From Novosphingobium huizhouense (GTDB lineage: Bacteria; Pseudomonadota; Alphaproteobacteria; Sphingomonadales; Sphingomonadaceae), in NCBI RefSeq assembly GCF_020179475.1, contig NZ_JAILXZ010000002.1:62001-126000 (forward strand): DNA of 64,000 nt, written 5' to 3'. The notes beneath the pieces are model-generated. The model was not told where the DNA came from and made no database searches. It worked only from the letters and a program-made list of their open reading frames with translations. Positions 53,742 to 62,004 of this stretch are shown here, in pieces. Both the position numbers and the translations under genes were made by a program. Numbering within the stretch: position 1 is the stretch's first letter; every line of letters starts with the position of its first letter.

Positions 53742-54100
53742 TCGCTGCGGCAAGCCTGTCCCCCGGCAGACGGCGCGGCGCACGGCCCGTCCTGGCCGGC
53801 TCCGGGGCTTGCGGTCCGGACCCGGTCGGACGAACCGATTTGCCTGTCCTACACCCGGCGCTTCGGGCAGAAGTGGCGCCCATGTCCAGGCCTTCGCGAC
53901 AATCCCTCAGGCCGCGGCGGCGTTGCGCCGAATTGATCGACGCAGGCGATCAATACCGCGACACTGATCGATCCGAATTTTTCCCCTGGACAGTGTCAAC
54001 TGTGTCAACCTTGTTGGAGATTGCGCGATCCGGGAAGCGGCGTGCAACGACTTCCGAGGCGGGCGAATCGAGGCTGCACCGAGCCTTCTGCCCGCCGGCC
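53742..54100. other. Non-coding stretch with a short direct repeat
   Basis: No gene is supported in these 359 bp. The part from about 53920 to 54010 is clearly richer in A and T than its surroundings. It contains GTGTCAAC twice (53993-54000 and 54002-54009, period 9). Read on the minus strand this gives two overlapping TTGACA boxes, but no convincing -10 box follows at the right distance. The last 70 bp contain GGCGGGC and GCCCGCC arms that may help to end transcription of the acyl-CoA operon, which comes from the right. Confidence 0.5.
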
Positions 54101-54946
54101 TCAGCGCAGCCGCGCGCTTGCATCCATGACCTGCCGACCGTCGCCGGCGAAGGCGCCGAGCGTCAGCGCGTCGCCCTCGCGCCGCAGGGCGAGGTGGAGA
54201 TCCTCGCCGCAGATCGCGGGCGAGGTGCCGCGGAAGGCGAAGCGGGCAAGCGCATTGTCGCCCAGCTCGCGCCGGGCGAGGTCGAGCAGCAGGGTGGCGG
54301 TCAGCGGGCCGTGGACGACGAGGCCGCGATAGCCTTCCCCGGCGGTCGCATAGGGCAGGTCGTAGTGGATGCGGTGGCTGTTGAAGGTCAGCGCCGAGAA
54401 GCGGAACAGCAGCGCTTCGGACGGGGTGAGCGTGCGCACCGCGTCCCAGCCGCTCGCCTCGAACCGGGCGGGGCCGGGGGGCGGCGGGGCGGGCGGCGCA
54501 TCGGCGGGGGCGGCGGCGCGATAGACCAGCGATTGCACCTCGCGCACCGCGGCGACGCCATCGGCGCGGGTTTCGTGCTCCACATCGACGAACACCAGCA
54601 AGCCGCTGTTCCCGCTCTTTTCCCTGACCGAGGCGACGCGGCTGATCCGCTCGATCGCGGCGCCGGCGGACAGGGGGGCGAGGAAGTCGACCTTGCTCGA
54701 TGCCCACATCCGGCGCGGCAGCGGGACGGGCGGCAGGAAGCTGTCGGGGCTGTCGTCGCGCAAGGGGTGGCCGTCGCCGCCGAGCCCCGCAGTTGGCGCA
54801 TCGGGCAGGCACAGGCACCAGTGCAGCCCTTGCGGGATCGCTGCGGGGACAGGCCGGTCGAGCGTCGCGCACCAGCGCGCGAGCAGGCCGTCCGACACCC
54901 GGTCGGTCCGCCGCTCCTCGCGCCCGATCCAGGCGTCGAAGCTCAA
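54101..54946 (-). CDS. MaoC/HTD2-type hot-dog dehydratase (mesaconyl-CoA hydratase-like)
   Basis: A 281-residue double hot-dog protein. The N-terminal half resembles the FAS1/HTD2-like dehydratase domain (LPRRMWASSKVDFLAPLSAGAAIERISRV). The C-terminal half has the active-site region LTFNSHRIHYDLPYA, then GLVVHGPLTATLLLDL, as in mesaconyl-C4-CoA hydratase and HTD2. It should hydrate an enoyl-CoA, perhaps a branched or dicarboxylic one. The start is TTG 54946, overlapping the acyl-CoA dehydrogenase stop (TTGA). It is the last gene of the operon. Confidence 0.82.
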   Translation of the reverse strand: MSFDAWIGREERRTDRVSDGLLARWCATLDRPVPAAIPQGLHWCLCLPDAPTAGLGGDGHPLRDDSPDSFLPPVPLPRRMWASSKVDFLAPLSAGAAIERISRVASVREKSGNSGLLVFVDVEHETRADGVAAVREVQSLVYRAAAPADAPPAPPPPGPARFEASGWDAVRTLTPSEALLFRFSALTFNSHRIHYDLPYATAGEGYRGLVVHGPLTATLLLDLARRELGDNALARFAFRGTSPAICGEDLHLALRREGDALTLGAFAGDGRQVMDASARLR

Positions 54947-56529
54947 TTGCGCCCGCCCGCGAGTCCGCGCGCGATGACCTGCGCCTGGATCTCCGCCGCG
55001 CCCTCGAAGATGTTGAGGATGCGCGCATCGCACAGCACGCGGCTGATCTCGTATTCGAGCGCGTAGCCGTTGCCGCCATGGACCTGCAGCGCCGCATCGG
55101 CATTGGACCAGGCGACGCGCGCGGCGAGCAGCTTGGCCATGCCCGCCTCGATGTCGCACCGCTTGCCCAGGTCCTTGGCGCGCGCGGCGTCGTAGGTCAG
55201 CTCGCGGGCCACGACGAAGTCGACGAGGCTCATCGCCAGCTTGTCGGACACGCGGGGGAAGTGGACGATCGCCTGGCCGAACTGCTTGCGATTGAGAGCG
55301 TAGTCGAGCGCGAGCTCAAGCGCACGGCGGGCGACGCCCACGGCGCGGGCGGCGGTCTGGATGCGCGCGCCTTCGAAGGTGCGCATCAGCTGCTTGAAGC
55401 CCTGCCCCTGCTCGCCGCCGAGCAGCGCGTCCTCCGGCGCGGTCATGCCGTCGAACTGCAGTGCGTATTCCCGCATCCCGCGATAGCCGAGCACCTCGAT
55501 CTCGCTGCCGGTCATGCCGGGGGCGGGGAAGGGGTCGGCCTCGCTGCCGCGCGGCTTTGGCACCAGCAGCATCGACAGCCCGGCATAGCCCTTGGCGTCG
55601 GGCAGGGTCCGGGCGAGCAGCGTCATCAGGTCGCTGCGGCTGGCATGGGTGATCCAGGTCTTGGCGCCGTCGATCACCCACTGCCCGCCATCGAGCCGGG
55701 CGCGGGTCTGGAGCGAGCCGAGGTCGGAGCCGGTGTCGGGTTCGGTGAACACGGCGGTCGGCAGGATCTCGCCGCTCGCGATCTTGGGCAGCCAATACGC
55801 CTTCTGCGCCTCGGTCCCGCCGCCCGAAATCAGCTCGCCGGCGATCTCGGAGCGCGTGCCGAGCGACCCGGCGCCGATCCACCCGCGCGACAGCTCCTCG
55901 GTCACGAGGCACATCACCAGCTTGTTGAGCCCAAGCCCGCCGTAGCTTTCGGGGATGCACACGCCGAACGTGCCGAGGTCGGCCATGGCCTGCACCGTCG
56001 CATCGGGGATCAGGTCGTTGGCGAGATGCCACTTGTGCGCGTGGGGCAGGATCTCGCTGTCGGTGAAGCGGCGATACTGCTCGCGGATGGTGTCGAGGTC
56101 GGCGTCGTGGAAGCTCTCGCTCGGCCAGAGGCCGTCGGCGAGCATCATCGCCAGTTCGCGCCGGGTCGCGGCATGGTCGGCCTCGATCAGCGCGGCGAAG
56201 GCGGCGTGGAGCGCGCGCGCCGCTTCGGTCAGGTCGAGGTCGGCTGGGCGGAACATCTCGTTCTGGCCCATGGCGAGGCCGCCGGTCAGCTGCGCGCCCA
56301 ACTCCGCGAAGGCGAGCCTCGCCACCAGCGCATCGACCGGGTTCGCGGCGCCGTTCCGCTCGAGCCATCCGGCCACCGATTCCAGCGCGGCGACGGTCGT
56401 TGCGACCCATGCGAAGCCGTGCGCGGCGCGCTGCTCGTCGTCGATCCTGCGCGCTTCCAGGCGGCGCGCCAGCGCGGCCCGGGCGGCATCGCGGAAGGCG
56501 CGCGCGGCGTCGAGTTCGGTGCCGAACAT
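54943..56529 (-). CDS. Acyl-CoA dehydrogenase resembling (2S)-methylsuccinyl-CoA dehydrogenase
   Basis: A 528-residue flavoprotein, about 140 residues longer than normal acyl-CoA dehydrogenases because of an N-terminal helical extension, a hallmark of methylsuccinyl-CoA dehydrogenase (Mcd). The core has LSRGWIGAGSLGTRSEIAGELI, AVFTEPDTGSDLGSLQTRA and the C-terminal catalytic region ILNIFEGAAEIQAQ. Several of these stretches match what I recall of Rhodobacter Mcd, but crotonyl-CoA carboxylase/reductase and ethylmalonyl-CoA mutase, which define the ethylmalonyl-CoA pathway, are not in the window. It overlaps the thiolase stop (ATGA) and the hydratase start. An unknown branched substrate is equally possible. 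Confidence 0.88.
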   Translation of the reverse strand: MFGTELDAARAFRDAARAALARRLEARRIDDEQRAAHGFAWVATTVAALESVAGWLERNGAANPVDALVARLAFAELGAQLTGGLAMGQNEMFRPADLDLTEAARALHAAFAALIEADHAATRRELAMMLADGLWPSESFHDADLDTIREQYRRFTDSEILPHAHKWHLANDLIPDATVQAMADLGTFGVCIPESYGGLGLNKLVMCLVTEELSRGWIGAGSLGTRSEIAGELISGGGTEAQKAYWLPKIASGEILPTAVFTEPDTGSDLGSLQTRARLDGGQWVIDGAKTWITHASRSDLMTLLARTLPDAKGYAGLSMLLVPKPRGSEADPFPAPGMTGSEIEVLGYRGMREYALQFDGMTAPEDALLGGEQGQGFKQLMRTFEGARIQTAARAVGVARRALELALDYALNRKQFGQAIVHFPRVSDKLAMSLVDFVVARELTYDAARAKDLGKRCDIEAGMAKLLAARVAWSNADAALQVHGGNGYALEYEISRVLCDARILNIFEGAAEIQAQVIARGLAGGRN

Positions 56530-57740
56530 CACGCCCTCTCGAACACCGCGGCAATCCCCTGGCCGCCGCCGATGCACATCGTCTCGAGGCCGTAGCGCCC
56601 GTCGCGACGCACCAGTTCGCGCGTCAGGTTGGCGAGGATGCGCCCGCCGGTCGCTCCGATCGGATGGCCGAGCGAGATGCCCGAGCCGTTGACGTTGAGG
56701 ATCTCGTTGCGGCTGTCGTCCTTCGACCAGCCCCAGCCCTTGAGCACGGCGAGGACCTGCGGGGCGAAGGCCTCGTTCAGTTCGACGAGGTCGATGTCCT
56801 TCCACGACAGGCCGGTGCGCGCGAACAGGCGCTCGACCGCCGGGACCGGGCCGATGCCCATGCGGCTCGGCTCGCAGCCCGCCGCCGCCCACGAATGGAA
56901 CCAGGCGATGGGCTCGAGGCCCAGTTCCGCGAGCTTGTCCTCGGCGACGAGCAGGCAGGCGGCCGCGGCATCGTTCTGCTGGCTGGCGTTGCCCGCAGTG
57001 ACCACGCCGCCTTCGATCGGCTTGAGTGCACCGAGCGTTTCCATCGTCGCATCGGGGCGATAGCCTTCGTCGTGGTCGAACAGCTTGGGCTCGCCCTTCT
57101 TCTGCGGCACGGGCACTGCGACCAGTTCGTCGGCGAACAGGCCCTTTTCCCACGCGGCGGTGGCGCGCTGGTGCGAGCGGACGGCATAGGCGTCGGCGTC
57201 CTCGCGGCTGATGTCGTAGTCTTTCGCAAGGTTCTCGGCCGTCTCGATCATGCCGGTGATGACGCCGAAGCGCTCGACCGGCTGGCTCATCACGCGGCCG
57301 CGGGTCAGGCGGTCGTGGATCGTCAGGTTCCCCATGCGCACGCCCTTGCGCAGGTCGGTGGTGTAGTGCTCGACGTTGGACATCGATTCCACCCCGCCCG
57401 CAACGACGACGTCGGCGGCGCCGGTCTGGATCATCATCGCGCCGTTGACCACCGCCTGAAGCCCCGAGCCGCAGCGCCGGTCGACGAGGTAGCCCGGGAC
57501 TTCGAGCGGAAGGTCTGCGGCAAGCCACGCCCAGTGCCCGATCGCGGGCGCTTCGCCGCTGCCGTAGCCTTGCGCGAAGATCACGTCGTCGACGCGGGCG
57601 GGATCGATCTTCGTGCGCTCGATCAGCGCCTTGAGGATCACCGCGCCCAGCTGGCCGGCGTTCATCGAGGCGAGCGAGCCGCCGAACTTGCCGACGGCGG
57701 TGCGGATCGGGGCGACAACGGCGACGCGGCGCAGGGTCAT
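56529..57740 (-). CDS. Acetyl-CoA acetyltransferase (thiolase)
   Basis: A 403-residue thiolase. The acyl-carrying Cys is in VDRRCGSGLQAVV (about residue 91). NEAFAPQVLAVL, GSGISLGHPIGATGGRI (His) and TMCIGGGQG (second Cys) complete the active site. It performs thiolytic cleavage at the end of the pathway encoded by this operon. Its start is 5 bp after the CoA-transferase stop, and its stop shares one base with the following dehydrogenase start. Confidence 0.94.
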   Translation of the reverse strand: MTLRRVAVVAPIRTAVGKFGGSLASMNAGQLGAVILKALIERTKIDPARVDDVIFAQGYGSGEAPAIGHWAWLAADLPLEVPGYLVDRRCGSGLQAVVNGAMMIQTGAADVVVAGGVESMSNVEHYTTDLRKGVRMGNLTIHDRLTRGRVMSQPVERFGVITGMIETAENLAKDYDISREDADAYAVRSHQRATAAWEKGLFADELVAVPVPQKKGEPKLFDHDEGYRPDATMETLGALKPIEGGVVTAGNASQQNDAAAACLLVAEDKLAELGLEPIAWFHSWAAAGCEPSRMGIGPVPAVERLFARTGLSWKDIDLVELNEAFAPQVLAVLKGWGWSKDDSRNEILNVNGSGISLGHPIGATGGRILANLTRELVRRDGRYGLETMCIGGGQGIAAVFERA

Positions 57741-57744
57741 GGCA

Positions 57745-58953
57745 TCATTCTCCGGTTCGTCCGACACCGACAATGCCGGCATCGATCAGGCGGGCGATCT
57801 CGCCCGAGGACAGCTTGAGGCGTTCGGACAGCACGGCTTCGCTGTGCTCTCCGTTCAACGGAGCAGGGCGGGGTTCGCCGCGCTCGAGGCCGGGCACCGT
57901 GGCGAAGGCGCCGACGGCAGGATAGGCGCAGCCGCTGGGATTGGAACTCGCCCCGAAGATCGGGTTGTCGTCGACCAGCGCCGGATCGCGCGCCGCATCG
58001 AGCATCGTGCGATAGGCCGAATGGACGATCCCGGCGCCATCGAAGGCGGCGGCGAGATCGGCGTGGTCGCGCGCGCCGATCGCCGCTTCGAACAGCGGGA
58101 ACAGGGCATCGCGGTGGCCGAAGCGCAGGCCGTCGTCCTTGGCGAAGGAGACGCCGCGCGCCGCTTCGATTGCGGCGACTTCCGCCTCGATCCCCAGGGT
58201 CTTCAACAGGTTTGCCCACTGGCGGTGGGTGACCACGACGATCATCGTGCGCACGCCGTCGGCGGTGACGAAATCGCGCCCGAACAGGCCGTAGACGGTA
58301 TTGCCCATGCGCGGGCGGTTCGCCCCGCCGACCAGCACTTCGGCAAGGCTGCCCAAGTTGGCGACGGTGCCGATGGCGACGTCGGACAGCGGCAGCCGCA
58401 CTTCGCCGCCGTGGCCCGTGGCGTCGCGGCGGCGCAGCGCGGCGAGCAGCGCGAAGGCGGCGTAGGCGCCGGTCAGCAGGTCCCAGGCCGGCAGCACGTG
58501 GTTGACCGGCTCCGGCCCCGCGCCGGTAAGCATCGGATAGCCGACCGCGTTGTTGACGGTGTAGTCGAGCGCCGGGCTGCCATCGGCCCAGCCCATTACC
58601 CGCACGGTGATGAGGTCGGCCCGCTCGCGCGCCAGCAGGTTGTGGGCAAGGAAGCCTTCGGCCGGGAAGTTGGTGATGAACTGGCCCGTGGCGCGCACCA
58701 GCGCCTGGAGCAGCTCGCGCCCTTCCGGCCGCCCGAGATCGAGCGCGACCGACTTCTTGGCGCGGTTGAGGTTCTCCCAGTAGAGCGAACCTCCTGAAGG
58801 CCCCAGCGGCCAGCGCCGGAAGTCCGGTCCGCCGCCGATCTGGTCGACGCGGATCACGTCTGCGCCCATCTGCGCGCAGTAGAGCCCGGCGGTGGGGCTG
58901 GCGACGAACGACGACGCCTCTACCACCGACAGTCCGTTCAGGAGATCGTACAA
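57745..58953 (-). CDS. CaiB/BaiF family CoA-transferase (family III)
   Basis: A 402-residue protein. The N-terminal domain begins LNGLSVVEASSFVASPTAGLYCAQMGADVIRVD and continues with YWENLNRAKKSVALDLGRPEGRELLQAL; the catalytic Asp should be in VLPAWDLLTGAYAAFALLAAL. These enzymes move CoA between carboxylic acids and often activate the starting acid. It starts at TTG 58953, with GGAAGG 8 bp before it and the acyl-CoA dehydrogenase stop (58958) just upstream. It presumably activates the acid that the two dehydrogenases then oxidise. Confidence 0.92.
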   Translation of the reverse strand: MYDLLNGLSVVEASSFVASPTAGLYCAQMGADVIRVDQIGGGPDFRRWPLGPSGGSLYWENLNRAKKSVALDLGRPEGRELLQALVRATGQFITNFPAEGFLAHNLLARERADLITVRVMGWADGSPALDYTVNNAVGYPMLTGAGPEPVNHVLPAWDLLTGAYAAFALLAALRRRDATGHGGEVRLPLSDVAIGTVANLGSLAEVLVGGANRPRMGNTVYGLFGRDFVTADGVRTMIVVVTHRQWANLLKTLGIEAEVAAIEAARGVSFAKDDGLRFGHRDALFPLFEAAIGARDHADLAAAFDGAGIVHSAYRTMLDAARDPALVDDNPIFGASSNPSGCAYPAVGAFATVPGLERGEPRPAPLNGEHSEAVLSERLKLSSGEIARLIDAGIVGVGRTGE

Positions 58954-58957
58954 GGCT

Positions 58958-60139
58958 TCAGCCTTCCACGCCGGCGGCGAAGTTGCGCAGCATCTGCTTG
59001 GCGATCACCAGCTGCATGATCTGGGTGGTGCCTTCGTAGATCCGGTAGATGCGGCTGTCGCGGAAGAAGCGCTCGGCCTCGTATTCGGCGAGGTAGCCCG
59101 CGCCGCCGTGGATCTGCACGCAGCGATCGGTGACGCGGCCGCACATTTCCGAGGCGAACATCTTGAACGAGGCGGCTTCCATCAGGACCTTCTGCCCGGC
59201 GTCGGCCTTGGCGATGGCGTCGCGCATCATGCACTGCGCGGCGTAGATCTCGGCCTGGCTGTCGGCCAGCATCGCCTGGATCAGCTGGAAATTGGCGATC
59301 GGCTCGCCGAAGGCCTTGCGCTCGTTGGCATAGCGCACCGCGGTGTCGAGCGCGCGCTTGGCATAGGCGGTCGCCGCCGCGCCGACCGACAGGCGTCCGT
59401 TGTCGAGGCTCTGCATGGCGACGGCAAAGCCCTTGCCCTCTTCCCCGCCGAGCAGGGCTTCACCGGGGACGTAGACGTCCTCCATGATGATGTCGGCGAT
59501 GTGGCTGCCCTGCTGGCCCATCTTCTTGTCGCTCTTGCCCACGGTGATGCCGGGCGTGTCCATCGGCACGATGAAGGCCGAGACGTGCGCGTTCTTGGGC
59601 AGCGATTCCTTGTTGGTGCGCGCCATGATCAACGCCACCTTGGCGAACGGCGCGTTGGTGATGTAGCGCTTGGTGCCGTTCAGGACATAGCCGTTGCCCG
59701 AGCGCACCGCGGTGGTCTGAAGACCCGCCGAGTCCGAGCCCGAGCCCGGTTCGGTCAGGCCGAACGAGGCGATTTCACCAGCGGCGAGGCGCGGCAGCCA
59801 TTCGGACTTCTGCTCGTCCGTTCCGTTGAGCTTGATCGCCGAACAGACCATGCCGAGATTGATCGAGGTGATCGAGCGATAGGCCGGCAGCGCGTAGCTC
59901 AGCGTGTGGATCGTCTCGACGTACTGGGTGATGTTCATCCCCGCGCCGCCGTATTCGACCGGCATGGTCAGCCCGAACAGGCCCATCTCGCGCATTTCGG
60001 CGAGAATGTCGTCGGGGATCTTGTCCTCGGCGATCACTTGCGCTTCCGCGGGGATCAGCCGTTCGCGGACATAGCGCTTGAGCTGTTCGTGGAACTGCTC
60101 GAAGACTTCGGGGTCCATGCCCGTATTGGGGGTGCTCAT
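58958..60139 (-). CDS. Acyl-CoA dehydrogenase
   Basis: A 393-residue dehydrogenase of ordinary length. FAD and substrate regions: FGLTEPGSGSDSAGLQTTA, YITNAPFAKVALIMART, then AERFFRDSRIYRIYEGTTQIMQLVIAKQML, where the Glu of YEGT is the likely catalytic base. It oxidises an acyl-CoA to the enoyl-CoA. It lies between the SDR gene (12 bp upstream) and the CoA-transferase gene (4 bp downstream). The operon thus has two different dehydrogenases, which suggests two successive oxidations. Confidence 0.94.
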   Translation of the reverse strand: MSTPNTGMDPEVFEQFHEQLKRYVRERLIPAEAQVIAEDKIPDDILAEMREMGLFGLTMPVEYGGAGMNITQYVETIHTLSYALPAYRSITSINLGMVCSAIKLNGTDEQKSEWLPRLAAGEIASFGLTEPGSGSDSAGLQTTAVRSGNGYVLNGTKRYITNAPFAKVALIMARTNKESLPKNAHVSAFIVPMDTPGITVGKSDKKMGQQGSHIADIIMEDVYVPGEALLGGEEGKGFAVAMQSLDNGRLSVGAAATAYAKRALDTAVRYANERKAFGEPIANFQLIQAMLADSQAEIYAAQCMMRDAIAKADAGQKVLMEAASFKMFASEMCGRVTDRCVQIHGGAGYLAEYEAERFFRDSRIYRIYEGTTQIMQLVIAKQMLRNFAAGVEG

Positions 60140-60151
60140 CGGGGCCTCTCC

Positions 60152-61069
60152 TCAGACCGGATCGTAGGGGAACACGTGCGCCGAGACTTCGTCGGCGCGC
60201 GCGAAGGCGGGCTTGAACGCGGGCACCAGCTCGTCGGCGATGGCCTGCGGCGTCCAGCCCTCCAGCTTGACCATCGAGCGCACCGGGCGCGGCTTGTTGA
60301 ACAGCAGGATTTCGTTCTTGCGCACGGCGAAAATCTGGTTGTTCACGCCCTGCGCCGCGTCCGAGGCGAGGAAGGCGACGAGCGGGGCGATCTTGTCCGC
60401 GCTCATCGTCTTCATGCGTTCGACGCGCAGCTTCTGCTCGGGGGTTTCCGCCGGGATCGAGGCGGTCATCCGGCTCCACGCGAACGGCGCGATGCAGTTC
60501 GAGCGCACGCCCCAGCGCGCCATGTCGAGCGCGATCGAATGCGACAGCGCGACGAGGCCGAGCTTGGCGGCAGAGTAGTTGGCCTGGCCGATGTTGCCGA
60601 TGAGGCCGCTGGTCGAGGTGAAGTGGATGAAGCTGCCCGAACCCTGTTCGCGAAAATAGGGCGTGGCCGCCTTCGACACGTTGAAGGCGCCGGTCAGGTT
60701 CACGTCGATGACGCTGGTCCAGTCCTCGTAGCTCATCTTGTGCCAGATCGTGTCGCGCAGGATGCCGGCGTTGTTGACCACCGCATCGATACGGCCGAAG
60801 CGCTGCACCGCGTCCTCGACGATGGTGGCTGCAGCTGCGGGATCGGCCACATTGGCGAAGTTGGCGTACGCGCGCCCGCCGGCGGCGGCGATGTCGGCCA
60901 CGGTGGTGTCCGCAGGCGCGGCGTCTGCGCCATCACCGCCTTGCGCGACGCCCGGGTCGTTGACGATGACGGCGGCGCCTTCGCGCGCGCAGAGCAACGC
61001 GATTTCGCGGCCGATGCCGCGACCGGCGCCGGTGATCGCCACAACCTTGCCTTCGAGAATGCCGGGCAT
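60152..61069 (-). CDS. SDR-family 3-hydroxyacyl-CoA dehydrogenase-like protein
   Basis: A 305-residue short-chain dehydrogenase. The cofactor motif is VVAITGAGRGIGREIA with the following AVIVNDPG, as in the dehydrogenase domain of multifunctional enzyme type 2. NNAG, the catalytic Ser (FTSTSG) and YSAAK are all present. The C-terminal extension (RKNEILLFNKPRPVRSMVKLEGW) is also typical of that subgroup. It should oxidise a hydroxyacyl-CoA. GGGAGA precedes the ATG. It is the first gene of the operon, facing the IclR gene. Confidence 0.92.
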   Translation of the reverse strand: MPGILEGKVVAITGAGRGIGREIALLCAREGAAVIVNDPGVAQGGDGADAAPADTTVADIAAAGGRAYANFANVADPAAAATIVEDAVQRFGRIDAVVNNAGILRDTIWHKMSYEDWTSVIDVNLTGAFNVSKAATPYFREQGSGSFIHFTSTSGLIGNIGQANYSAAKLGLVALSHSIALDMARWGVRSNCIAPFAWSRMTASIPAETPEQKLRVERMKTMSADKIAPLVAFLASDAAQGVNNQIFAVRKNEILLFNKPRPVRSMVKLEGWTPQAIADELVPAFKPAFARADEVSAHVFPYDPV

Positions 61070-61098
61070 TCGAGTCTCCCTGATCGCGCTTGAGGCGC

Positions 61099-61112
61099 TA
61101 ACCGCTCGGTTA
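61099..61112. promoter_or_regulatory. Palindrome between the acyl-CoA operon and its IclR regulator
   Basis: TAACCGCTCGGTTA has two perfect 6-bp arms around CT. It lies 30 bp upstream of the SDR start and 55 bp upstream of the iclR start. IclR proteins bind palindromes of about this size in divergent promoters, so this is the best operator candidate. Confidence 0.5.
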
Positions 61113-61167
61113 ATCGAGTTCAACATTGCGAATTGCTTTTCACAGGCGTGAAATCTATCGCTGCGGC

Positions 61168-61929
61168 GTGCCCGGTCCCGTCCGCTCCGTATCGCAGGCT
61201 TTCGCGATCCTTCGGCTCCTTTCGGTCGAAGGCCCGCTGACCCTGTCCGAGGTGGTCCGCGAGACCGGGCTATCGCCCTCGAGCGGGCTCAACCTGTTGC
61301 GCACGCTCGTCGCCGAGGGGATCTGCCAACGCGAAATCGCGGGCAAGCGCTATCGCCTGGCCGAGGGCTGGGCGCAGGCCGGCGTGCTCGGCGATTCCGG
61401 CCCGTCGCGCCGCATCGCGGCGGCGCGGCCCGCGCTCGCCCGCTTCGCCCGCGAACACGACACCGCGACCGGCCTGTGGCAGGTCGTGTCGAACGAGCGG
61501 CTCGCCCTCGTCGCGCTCGGCGAAAGCGGCGAGGCGACGCGGATCCACATGGTCGAAGGACAGCGCCAGCCCATCGGCGGCGGATCGACCGGGCGCGCGC
61601 TCGCCGCATCGGCGGGCCTCGACCACGCCGAGCTGGTGCGGCGGTTCTCGAAGGTGCGGTGGCGGCGCCGGATCGACCTTGCCGCCTGGGTCGAGCAGAT
61701 CGCGCGGGCGCAGAGCGTCGGCTATGCGATCGACGACGGTTTCAACCATCCCGGCATCTGCTCGGTCAGCGCCACCGTTCCTCCGGGGCCGGGCGAGGGC
61801 GGGGCGGTGCAGTTCTGCGTTTCCGCGTCGATTTTCGCCGGATCGCGCAGCGACCGCGAGATCGAGGCGCTGGGGCGCGCGCTCGTCGACCTTGCGCAAG
61901 GCCCTGCGCTCTGCGGCCGCGATACGTAA
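61168..61929 (+). CDS. IclR-family transcriptional regulator
   Basis: A 253-residue protein. The winged helix-turn-helix is at residues 5-65 (SVSQAFAILRLLSVEGPLTLSEVVRETGLSPSSGLNLLRTLVAEG), and the effector domain runs to about 245 (HMVEGQRQPIGGGSTGRALAA, then GYAIDDGFNHPGICSVSATV). The GTG at 61168 gives a normal N terminus; the frame is open to a TTG at 61126 without support. It probably controls the divergent acyl-CoA operon, with a CoA ester or the starting acid as ligand. Confidence 0.9.
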   Translation: MPGPVRSVSQAFAILRLLSVEGPLTLSEVVRETGLSPSSGLNLLRTLVAEGICQREIAGKRYRLAEGWAQAGVLGDSGPSRRIAAARPALARFAREHDTATGLWQVVSNERLALVALGESGEATRIHMVEGQRQPIGGGSTGRALAASAGLDHAELVRRFSKVRWRRRIDLAAWVEQIARAQSVGYAIDDGFNHPGICSVSATVPPGPGEGGAVQFCVSASIFAGSRSDREIEALGRALVDLAQGPALCGRDT

Positions 61930-62004
61930 TCACGGCTAAGCCGGAACAAGTCGTCGCCAAGCATGCGCGAGCTATCCTTGGATAACTCCTGTTGCGGTAC
62001 GCCC

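Noticed and set aside
53990..54010. Functional sigma-70 promoter from the two TTGACA boxes
   Set aside because: At 16-18 bp spacing the following hexamers match the -10 consensus poorly. Kept only as a low-interest observation.
53907..54100. Extension of a minus-strand open frame beyond the MaoC/HTD2 gene
   Set aside because: That frame continues through the hydratase in the wrong phase and has a low-complexity Arg/Ala composition. The hydratase frame with its hot-dog motifs stops at 54101.
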